A stretch of DNA of 64,000 nt. Source: Dendrophyllia cribrosa. Taxonomy: Eukaryota; Cnidaria; Anthozoa; Scleractinia; Dendrophylliidae. The DNA lies in assembly GCA_024195265.1 (NCBI GenBank), contig JAJLRJ010000001.1, positions 9,018,585 to 9,082,584 on the forward strand. The letters are read 5' to 3'. Positions 41,608-53,600 of the stretch are shown piece by piece. The notes below the pieces were generated by a model that was not told where the DNA came from, did no database searches, and saw only the letters and a program-made list of their open reading frames with translations. A program made the position numbers and the translations under genes. How positions within the stretch are numbered: position 1 is the first letter of the stretch; each line of letters starts with the position of its first letter.

Positions 41608-44600
41608 CTAGAGACAAAAACAGCAAAACCAAAACAGAGTAAGATTTTTGTTAATTTCAACAGCTTTATTCATGTTTATTGGATGACTGCAAAATTATTA
41701 ATCAACAGTTAATAAAACGACAAAGGAAAATAAACAACCAAACGATACGAATGGGATTCAACGAAGGACCCATTGCTCGGGTTCTAAATTGATAATTCAC
41801 TGTCAAATTCTCAATTTACTACTGAATCCACGTTCTCTTACGCTATGGGGCTTCTAGTGTCGTACAAATGTATAACAAATTTTCGCTCTGTATTTTGAAG
41901 GGTTCTATTAGAGCGGTTTTCAGTTGAACGTGGAAAGTAATTTTTGCTACGCTTTGTGATTGGCTAAAATATCTCGCGCCACTTTCTCTACCAATCAGAA
42001 GTAAAACCCAAACTTGTCGTGACTTGCTCGCACGCGTTTTCCCGCGCTTGGCGCCGGCTACTTGTATTTGCTTCGAGTTTTGATTGGTTAATTGAATTAT
42101 CTGCGTCTGTTGTGATTGGCCCGAGTGGTTACTCTGGTTTTGGTTTTACGACACTCGATTTAAAACTGCTTTAAACAAAACCAACGTTAGCCTCTTTCAA
42201 AGAGCATTGAGCCACACACCTTCTGCTGAAGATTCATCTCCAAACTTGCGGTTTTAGTTTGTTCTTTTTTGAGCGCGGCTTTCATCACTGCTATTTCTGA
42301 CTCGTTGGATTTCCGTACTCGAGTGATTTCTATATTTGCACTGTAAGGAGAAAGTAACAAGTTAGTCAACAACACTGTTTTTACTCAGCCTATTCAAACC
42401 CAAAAGCGGCCAACACTGAAACAAGAACTAATACCAAATTTCATTTTGCAATTCAAAAGATCGAGAGACAAGCACAATCACATGAAAATACTGCTCAAGA
42501 ACTTTCATTTAAGTGGTCACACTTCGGGGTTTCGTACACAGACTCAAAAGTAGAACCACCGTGTACATGCAACCTGATAAACACCATAGGAAAGAATTGC
42601 TGAATACCTTTCATTTTAATGGTCACATCTTAAGGATTTCAATCACAGACTCAAAAGGTAGAGCCACATTGAACAAAATAATAAACAGCACCACAGAAAA
42701 GTACTACTCAATAACTTTAACTTGAATGATCACACTTTAGGATTTCACTCAAAGGCTAAAATGTTATAACTACCTTGTACAGCATAATGAACAGCACCAA
42801 AGCAAAAAACTGCTAAAAAGCTATCATTTAAATGGTCACACTTTAACATTTCATCCACAGACTCAAAAGTTAGAACCACCTTGTACAGCACAATAAACAG
42901 TACCACAGGAAAGTACTGCTCAGTAGCTTTCATTTGAATGGTCACACTTTAGGATTTCATCCAGAATCAGAAGTTAGCACCACCTTGTGTAGAACAATAA
43001 ACAGCACCACAGGAAAGTACTGCTCAATAGCTTTCATTTGAATGGTAACACTTTAGGATTCCGTAACAGAAGTCTTCTCTAATTGCATAGCTTAACATTT
43101 GATTTATATGTCCAGGAAGCATGATTGATACAAACCTCTCTATTTTCTCTTCGGCGTGTTTCTTTAACAAGCGATATTTTTCCTCGGATCTTTTCAATTT
43201 CTCTTGGTAGTCACTTGTTGCCTTTTTCAATATTTCTTCGTTCTGGTAACGTAGTGAGAAAGAGACAGTGAAAAAATGTAAAATGTGTATAAAATTTAAC
43301 ACAAACATAAAACACATTGGTAGTGTCTTTCACGCGCTATGAGCTCTGATTACATTCTCTAGATATCCCTCTATGATGGTTTTTTTGTAATCCTACTAAA
43401 TACTTCACAGCAAAACAGAAAATTAACTCTGTTAAATTTTAGTACTGAGAACAACCCTAGCCCTAGTAAGAAAATGGGGCCCACACTTGGAAAAGAAAAA
43501 AGAGAACATTTATGAGATGTTCTCAGCACTTAACCATTAACTACCAAGATTGCCAAAAATCAAAATTCAAGAAAAACTCCAAATTTCATTTTGTAAAATA
43601 TTGAAAAACAAATGGTACCATGCAAGAGCACTGCTGAAGAGGTTTCATTTAAATGGTCACACCATAGGATTTCATCCACAGACTCAAAAGTTAGAACAAA
43701 TGGTACCATGCAAAAGTACTGCTGAAGAGGTTTCATTTAAATGGTCACACCACAGGATTTCATCAACAGACTCAAACGTTAGAACAAATGGTACCATGCA
43801 AAAGTACTGCTGAAGAGGTTTTATTTGAATGGTCACACCACAGGATTTCATCAACAGACTCAAAAGTTAGAACAAATGGTACCATGCAAAAGTACTGCTG
43901 AAGAGGTGTCATTTAAATGGTCACACCACAGGATTTCATCAACAGACTCAAAAGTTAGAAAAAATGGTACCATGCAAAAGTACTGGCAAAGAGGTTTCAT
44001 TTGAATGGTCACACCATAGGATTTCGTCCACAGACTCAAAAGTTAGAACAAATGGTACCATGCAAAAGTACTGCTGAAGAGGTTTCATTTGAATGGTCAC
44101 ACCATAGGATTTCATCAACAGACTCAAAAGTTAGAACAAATGGTACCATGCAAAAGTACTGCTGAAGAGGTTTCATTTGAATGGTCACACCATAGGATTT
44201 CGTCCACAGACTCAAAAATGTTAGAACTACACTACACTACATGTCATTCATTTATTCTACTAAATACTTCCATTACCTTTTTAAAATTATCTACTACTCC
44301 TTTGAGTTTCTCGTATCTTCTATGCAGATCCGAAAAAGCTGTCTCCACCGCTGTCAAGTCAGATTGCAGCTGTAAAGGAGGACAAAAAAAAATAGTTAAA
44401 TGGCTTGTCGTCTATGATTTGTAAACATTGATTTCAAGCGAAGCTGTTATTTGAGTCGCGTGACACGCAACGTTTCTCTGGAAAAGTGTTACGTGACGAC
44501 TCAAGTATCGGTTGCGTATGTGGCTGCAAGTCCAATCAACAAAAAGGAACTTTGCTCAACCTGGTCTCTTTCTTTCGCTACTTCGGAGGTGGAGTGGTGA

Positions 44601-47600
44601 TACTGATCTTGTGACTTTTGATTTTTTTCTGTGAAAAGAGAAGAAAGTGATATCAAGGAAACGTCCAACGCAACGATCATAATCTCTCATTGGTGTATCA
44701 TTAGAACAAGAAAATGAAATACAAAAACAACAACAACAACAAAACAAAGGCTCCTATGAGCCAACTCGTGAATACGAATCATTCGGACGCTCCCCTCCCC
44801 TGGACGTTTTGCTTCACCGACCCCCCTACCCTCCCCTCCCGCCAACACCGTCCCCATGGGTAAGACAGGTGACCATTACATATCACGGGCTCAGTGCCCC
44901 TCCCGTCTCCAAGACGTTTTGTTCCAACGATCCCCCATCCCTGCGACCAGCTCCCCAGTCTCCCCTCCCGCCAACACCGTCCCAATGGTTAAGACAGGTG
45001 ACCATTACATATCACGGGCTCAGTGCCCCTCCCCTCTCCTAGACGTTTTGTTCCAACGATCCCCCATCCCTGCGACCAGCTCCCCAGTCTCCCCTCCCTC
45101 CAACGCCGTCCCCATGGGTAAGACAGGTGACCATTACATATCGTGGGCTCAGTGCCCCTCCCCTCTCCTAGACGTTTTGTTCTAACGATCCCCCATCCCT
45201 GCGACCAGCTCCCCAGTCTCCCCTCCCTCCAACGCCGTCCCCATGGGTAAGACAGGTGAACAATACATATTGCGGGCTCAGTGCACCTACCCTCTCCTAG
45301 ACGTTTTGCTCCAACGATCCTCCATCCCTGCGACCAGCTCCCCAGTCTCCCCTCCCGCCAACACCGTCCCCATGGGTATGGCAGGTGACAATTACATATC
45401 GCGGGCTCAACCGATCGAGTGAAATTTGTCCTACTGCTATAAACTTGTTCAACGCTCGCGTATTCACCAGTTAAAAAGGAGAAGTAAACGAAAAGCAAAA
45501 AAACCAGCCTGCTTTTAAAAGAAAGAACAAACAATAGCGATGCATCTAACAACGGAAGCAGTTACCTATCATATCTGCGATGGTCTTCTCATATTCCTGC
45601 ATAACAACCCTGTGAACAATCAACGACTGTTATGTATTACGTTTGTATTTTATTAGCTTTTGTTCATTGGAAGGTCTGGTTTAAAACAATGTGAATATAG
45701 TTTTCTGTAGCCTGCGTAGCTAGTGGGATTATTCGCGCGAGATGCAAGTTTCGTCGACGGAGCGGCGAAAACGAGGAAAGTGAGGCCGTGTGAAGAATGC
45801 GAAGGAGGGCTTCGCCGCTAAAAGTTTGTCCTCGCGCGGAATCCCGCCAGCTACGCGGGTTAAGTTATTTGTTGCGAAGACTGTAAATTCTAAACTTTAC
45901 CGTATTTACTCGAAAGGCGCCACGGCACTTATTGACATGCAAACAATTGGCAACGAACCGGAATTTTGTGAAACGAACTGTAGCCTGCAAAAACAGCCAC
46001 CTCTCATCGTTCCCAGCAGCTGGTGGCGTTCGCGCGACCGGGAGCGATGACAGGTGGTTGTTACGCAAGCTACATAAACTGTTGATTGTTAAACAAGGGC
46101 GGGCCAACAAGCCTTTTGTAGACAAATAGATTATCAGGATGTCGGAACCTACATAGCTTAGTTTAGTTTAGTTTAATGAATTCGCCACATTAAAAACATT
46201 TACAAGCAACTAACAACTATAATACAATAGCAAATGGAAAATAAATTAAAGTGTAGCTAGAGTAAGGAACAGAACTTTCGTTCCAAAAGCAACCGAACCC
46301 CTCCTGATAGAACAACAGCACAACAACAACAACAACAACAACAACAAAAGTAAAAACAACATCAGCAGCAACTTACGATTCGGCAAGATTTCAATAAATC
46401 AACATTTACCTTAATTCTCCCGTTTCCCTTTTTAGCTGGTCATTCCTTTCGGTTAGTTCTCTGCTTTCCATTTCACGAATGGCGGACTCCTCTTGCATCT
46501 TAAAACGAAGAGAAAATGTCAAGTACAAGCACAGCCCGCGTTCGAAAAAGCTAATTGTAAGCAAGCTGGAGTCATTCTCAATCAGATTCTAGTCGGAAAG
46601 TCTAAGTCTAAGTCCGCGAATTCACAAACTTGTCCCCAGGCCCTTTTCCGCGTTCAAAATGGCGGGCGTTGAAACAATGCTACTCTGAATATCCTAGCCT
46701 GCGAGCAGGCTCACTTGTTTGGGGTATCGCGCGAGTATCTTGGCGGCGAAGCCGGCGAGAAGAATGGGGCGAGGAAAAGTGAGCCTGCACGCGGGCTATT
46801 GATTTTTGAATTCCGCCCCTTGCGAGGTGTCAAGTCGGCATTTGACCTGTACCAGATAACTATCCAATAGGAGCAAAGCAAAATGTAAACAAACATGACA
46901 GAAAGTTGCACGTGAAGATTTTCGCGGCAGATAGCAAAATATTATCATGAAGAATGTCATTTTTAACCAATCGGATCGCCCCGTTCGTCGGCGAACGCGG
47001 TGAATTCAAAAATCAATAGCCCGCGTGCAGGCTCACTTTTCCTCGCCCCATTCTTCTCGCCGGCTTCGCCGGGTCGCTTTGGCTTCGCCGCCAAGATACT
47101 CGCGCGATACCCCAAACAAGTGAGCCTGCTCGCAGGCTATGAATATCCCGGAGAACTTTGTCACGTAAAACATGTCTTCGATTTGGTTGAACAACGGATT
47201 CACACGACCAGAAAACAAACACGACTGTATTTCGCTGGAAATAACCACCGAAATCGCCATTTCATAGTATGTCACGTGGCAAAATTCTCCCGATTCTTGG
47301 AGTATTGGCAGCCTCGTGAAGGGGTTTTTACAACCGCCATTTTGAAAATGGAGAAGGCCACCAAAACCAAAGTAATTATTCTGACCAATCACAGTAGTCG
47401 TAAACAATCCAAAGAACCAATCAGAGTCCGAAGCAATTACATGTCGGCGGCGCCAAGCGCGGGAAAACGCGTGCGAGCAAGTCACGATTGGTTTTGGTTT
47501 TACTTCTGCCGCGGATTGGTCGAGAAAGTGGCGCGAGATTGTTTAGCCAATCACAAAGCGTAGCAATGCAACACCAAAGTAATTGTGTAATTACTTTCGA

Positions 47601-50600
47601 CACTCAATTGAAAACTGCTCTAATCTAATTGTTTTAGTATAAATCTACTAGACGTTCAAAACTTAACAAGACAGGCTCGCGTTTTTATTGAATAATAATA
47701 TAAATAACAACCCCACATTGACAACCGCACACACTCACCTTCTACAACAGGATAGATAGTGAGTAGCGTAGCCAACAAGAGAACAGCATTCGTGATAGAA
47801 CGCTTGTAGATTTATACTAATTAGGGATATTAAAAGTGTGTCATACCTGCTGACGCAAAACATCTGTCTCTTTTTTAACCGCTGCACTGAACTCTTCTCG
47901 GTTGCCAAAGAGCGCCTGACAACGGGCACAGAGTGAAAATGGAAAATAATATCAATTGATTGGCGAAATTCAACGCATAAATTAAATAAAAGGCATAAAT
48001 TACAGTGCGACGCGCCTAACCGTAAGCATACAACAACCTTTTTTCACAAGTTCGCCAAATTCAATTCATGCGCATGCTTCATTGCAAAGTTGAACAAGAT
48101 CAAATGTAATCTTGTCGCTTCGTGTTTATCACAGGAGTGTAAAAACAGTTACAAAATAGGAAGATTTCATTCACTTTATTGCTTCACACGTACCCGCAGT
48201 TTCGAAAATGATTATAAGAATTAGCTGGCGATAGCGTGGAAACTTGTAAAAGAGTCACTGTGAATAAAAAAGCATTCATTTAAAAAGTGCCTGTGATAAA
48301 TATAAATATGAGCCACTTTGCTCTGTCAGAACGTCTCGATCAGTTTCCAGCATGTGAAAAGATCTGAACGTTTTCCGTTCAGACCGTCTAAGGCCTTTGC
48401 TTAATCTCCACTGCTGTGATTTTTACCAGATAAGGTGATCACTCTCACAGAGGATGTGAGAGCTTTCTCGCCCCACAGGGGGTAGGGTGAGAAAGCGGTT
48501 CAAACTTTAGACTACAGTGCATGGTATCAAAGTTTGACTTCAATCAGAAAGTATAATACTTGCCTGTTTACGCAGGGCTTCCGTTTCTCTCTTAACTGCT
48601 GCATCAAAGTCTTCTTTAGTGAAAAACAGCGCCTAACAAGTCACACACGAAAAAGACAAGTCAATAGTAATCTAGATTAGTCGGTGTAACCATAACAAAA
48701 TTCAAGTAGAAGTGCGAGTCGGATTTGACATTCACATAATATTTTTGCGCGCACATTTGACAACTGTACTGGACGATTTTTCGTCACCCGATTTCAGTTT
48801 CAAGGGCGTTCAAACTTCACTTTCCAAAATAGAGCAGTTTTCCCGAGTGTTGAAAACCAAAAACCAAAGTAATCACTCGGGCCAATCACAACAGACGCAG
48901 ACAAGCAGACGAACCAATGAAAACTCGAAAATACATGTAGCCGGCGCCAAGCGCGGGAAAACTTCAGGCAAGTTACGGTTTTACTTCTGATTGGTTGAGA
49001 AAGTGGCACGAGATATTTTTAGCCAATCACAACGCATGGCAATGCAAAACTAAAACAGCTGTGAAATTACTTTCGACACTCCTAAAAAAAAAACAGCACA
49101 GAGAAGCGCGTGACAACTCCCTCTGGCTTCAATTAAAAAAATGAAAAAAATGCTTTCACCTGAATGGTCACACTTTAGGATTTCATCCAGACACAAAAGT
49201 TAGAACCACCTTCTACAGCACAATGAACACCACCACAGTAAAGTTAGTACTGCTAGCTCAATATTAAACTTTCATCCAGATTCAAACGTTAGAACCAGCA
49301 TAATAATCAGGAAGGTGGTGCTCAATAGCTTTCATATAAAAGCTCACACGTATAGATTTCACCTGCATGCTTGAAAAACGACTGTGTATAAGAAATACAA
49401 ATAATACGACAGAATTGTTTGACTTCGGAGGATATACTCGCAACAACGTATTATATCGTTTAGAACAATCGTAATTCTAAAGTGCGACATAACATTGCTG
49501 TAAAAAAAAGTCTTAAACGTTTCCATGTAACATGTAAACTCCTCGCAACTCCAAAATCTTACCCCCACAATACTTAACAAAACCCAAACAAATACTTAAA
49601 TCTTTTACGGATGAGAAACGTTCACAGCTATATAACAAAAGTATTCCAAAACAATCGAAGCAAGCACGGCAAACCTCTTTTTTCACGGTGCATTCATGAA
49701 CATGTCCCAGACAGCCAAAAGCCTTGAAAAAACTCCAGAAAAACATGATCTTTGTTTTTTGATCTCGAAGACAATGATCAGATCATATTCATATGAACAA
49801 TGGCATTGCAAAAACCACAGATAGTGAAAACGGTGATCTCATCTTATCACCACTGAACTTGAGTCAAAAAATTAGACGCTTGAAGAGGATTCCAATCGTG
49901 AATTATTCTTTGCTAGGCTTTTAAGTCATATTGGTGTTAGCAATACAATACTGTCAATTCTAACCAGTGTTTACTAAGCCATTTGAAAGTCGCTAGCCAC
50001 CCGCCATATTAAGTTTTCGCGCGTTTATGGGAACGGTTACCAGCGGTTACCACGTTTGACGAGTTACATGACAGGTCACTTGGCGAGTTAACCAATTGGA
50101 AGCCAGCTTTTTCCAGGTAAGAATCCTTATAAGGGTAATGATCCCGTGTTTGCAAGAAAACGTAAAACACCAGTCACCTACATCACAGATCATCAATATT
50201 AAATGACAACAAAATCGCTTATGGAAGAATCCGCAAGCCACCTGTTTACGGTGACAGTTTGTGATTCAAAACACTGGCGCCGAGCGGAAATAACACCTTA
50301 TCGCGAAAAAGCTTTTTTTTCTCCTTTCGTGTTCTTATAAATATTGCCGTAATCTTACACAGGTCTCTTGGCACGTTTCTAAATCTTCAATCAAATTAAA
50401 TATCTCCATCATATATTATAACAAATATGTTCGTAGAATTTATTATTGCTATATGTAAGCGAAAATAAAAACGAAATTCTCGTGACGCGACGTAGAAAAT
50501 ATTTGTATTTTCTTTAAATACAGTGATAGACTCATCGACGAAATAAAATCATAACCAGTTTTAATGTGTAACCGATTTTCTAAGCAAATGAATGAAGGAC

Positions 50601-53600
50601 TAATTTAAAATTTCGCTGCGAGAGATTAACAAATTTTGCAACGTAAGAAGCTATCGTCTACAGCCGGGCAAACCAGAAAATTTTTCGAGGGTTTTGCTTC
50701 TTTAGTATGTTTTTCTTTACATGTCAATTTTATGCCTAAAGATTCTTACTGCAAGAATGTGGAAAAACCAAACAAGAAACACAAAATAAATTAGGCTGTT
50801 GACACAACCCGGCGGACAAAACCGGCAGCTTTGACTGATGTATCTCTCTGATGAATTTATTCGTGTCAGCTCTGAAATAAAAATTCACTTTAATTTCAGG
50901 ATGATACCACCTTGAGAACAGAATTAAAAAGCTTGGTACTCATAATTTCGCTCTTCTAAGCTGAAAGACTCAAAGAATTTCGGAAAATTGTCAAATAAAT
51001 GACAGTGTTATTTATGCGCAAGTGTGAAGGTTATTTGGTAACCGGCGAAACTAGTTCTATATTCATTGTATATTATATAAAAGTTTATATCTGCTGCATT
51101 TCAGAAATAAAAATAAAAATAGTCTTTTGAAGCCGTATTTCTTAACCCAGCCAGGTCTGAAAAAAAAATTAAATTTCTTTGATTTACAAACCAAATCAGA
51201 TTGCATTCACGTTGCGAAACACATCTCGAATCAAAACCCTGAGAATTTGAAAGCGTTTTCATTCGCCTCGAAAGGGTTTCCACTGAGCTTACCGTCGGTA
51301 GTAAAACATTGTAAAACAATATATCTGTGAATAGGAATTTCTATAATACCATTTACGATTTTAATTTGTTTTACCTTTTCGCGAGGCGGTTCTTCCTCTT
51401 TCACCTCAATGTTGGTCGTATCAGGTGCAGAGTGGCTTTCAACAGCGCCGGTTTCTTCGATAATGTTTTCTTCTTTTTCCCCAACTTCTGTTTTCATGTC
51501 CTGAAAAGTAAATCAAACGCCGAATGCTTTCATCTTTGCGAAGCGGGGGGTTGTTTGAAAAAGTTTTTGTTTCCGCTAGACTATAGGAATAAGCTGAAGA
51601 GAGCAGAAAATTTAAATACAGCAGGAAAATTTAAATACATTAACATTTTAAATCTGCGGGAAATGCGTGGGTATAAAGCGCCATGCAACCGAATTTTTTT
51701 TATCAACCTGGCTGCACTGGTATTTTTACTTTGCTTTTTATAGCCGGAGAGAAGGAAAAGAAACTTAAAAAGGGAAATAAAAACGTTTAGCTAGCATTAT
51801 GGTCAGAGAATTAAAACGGAGGGGAAAATTGAATTTTTAAACGAACTGTCAGTGACAATAAAAATATTCCGCATCAATGAGGATTTTCTTTCTCCATCGT
51901 TTAATTTCTCCACTAAACCAAAAATTTATTCGATAATAGCAGAAGATTAATTAAAAGGCCCGCAAAATTGAAGTGATTCCAATATAAAATTAAGGCAATA
52001 ATATATTCTCCCCACTTGCTATACCTTAACAATTCGTCACGCTCGTGTAATAAGGGGTCAAAATTGGAGTTAGTTTTATCCAAAATTTTATCTCCAATAC
52101 TCTTTCAGTAAAATCATTTAAAAAAATAAAAGATTAGGCTAGATCAAATTTCTAAATTTCACTTAAGTAGTTTTACCTGGTTTAGTTGTGAAGGAGAGAA
52201 ATTCAACAACTTGTCAACTCCACAAGGACTTTCAGTTTGTTGTGTTGATGTAAGATCATAGTAAGCTCGGCGACCGGCTGCACCTGACGACTTCAGACCA
52301 GGCGTGGGAGAGTCCATTAAGAGGAGATTGTCATTCATGCTAAGGTAAACATATAAAGATGTAAGTAAGATGTGTACCTGTAAAGAAGTATATTAATTTA
52401 TCGATAATCTCATGGCTTATCAGCAAAATAAATGTCCAAGGTTGCGTTTTTTGGGAGAATCCGAAATCGGATTTGTGAGCTCAGGTCATGACCAAAAAAT
52501 ACAAACAAAACAAAACAAAACAAAAAAAAAAAAGATTTTTGTTTTCCTTTGTCTCAGAATATGATAATGAATCCGAGACAAAGGAAAATAAAAATTAAAC
52601 TGGTTTAAAAATTTTCAAACCAAAGAACAATTTGAACCACAACATACGCAACGAACAAATGAACTTATTTTGACTCGGTTATGTTTTTCTCTCTGCTTCA
52701 AGAAATAATTTTCAAAATATGTGCAATAAAATCTGAATTACCCATGATATGAAATCGTGAAAGAAACAAAACAGCAAACGGAACGAGTAAATTTGTACGA
52801 AAGACTGCTTGTCATTTGTTTTTGTCAAATCCAACCCCCCAAAAAAAGATCAGCGGATTTAGATTCAATCTGATGAATCTCGCCTGAGTATGGATTCAAT
52901 GGATTCATGATCCGTTTTTGGATTTTAGTAAAATAAAAAACCCGCAAAATCCTTTTTTGGATTCAAGAATCAGAATTCGGATTTTCTTTAAAAAAACGCA
53001 GCCTTAAAACGCGTTTCTTTCCGAGCTACTTCGCCACATTTTTGTTTCGTAAATTGCTATTTTCAGAGTGGTGACATTTGAACTTTAATCCATTTTGAAA
53101 GGAAATTTTGATATTTGGATCCCAGAAAATGATTAGGGGTGCTGTTTTTTAGCTAAAGCTTTTTATTTTTTTTATCTGGTCACACAGGAGCAGAACTAGG
53201 GGAGGGGTCCCACCTTAATCTTGCCAAAAAACAAGGCCCTTCCAATTTGATTTTCACAGTTATTATTGCTTAGCCTGTCTATGGCTGCCTCTCCCCTCTT
53301 AATCTAAATGTGATGTGATAAAGGTACATGGAAAACAATCAGTAAAGAGGCACAAATCATGTTTATCTCTGTGTACAAAATCTCACCTTAGAGGCTTTGT
53401 TGGTAAAATGTCTCTCATGCCCATTTTGTTTTTCACTGTCACAACAGGAAAAAAAGAACATTAGCCTGCAAAGCTAGCATTTTTGCCATTTGCAATGGCA
53501 GTGCTTCAAACAGGGTCAAGCCCAAATCATACCGTCCAGAAGGACATCAGACACCTTATTGAGACTTATATAACAGAGTAACTGGTAAGCTTTCAGTTGA

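Noticed and set aside
43570..44225. CRISPR-like regular repeats
   Set aside because: Units are contiguous 88-bp tandem repeats without unique spacers and lie in an intron of an animal gene.
44989..45552. 187-codon open frame on -
   Set aside because: It runs through the 129-bp minisatellite, whose period is a multiple of three. The peptide simply repeats and overlaps no domain.
47000..47563. 187-codon open frame on +
   Set aside because: Built from the right arm of the 46695-47140 foldback element and a CCAAT-rich MITE. The other arm gives the matching antisense frame. No domain.
51327..51743. 138-codon frame on +
   Set aside because: Antisense to TACC exon 10 and its intron. The coding strand is established by matching splice phases.
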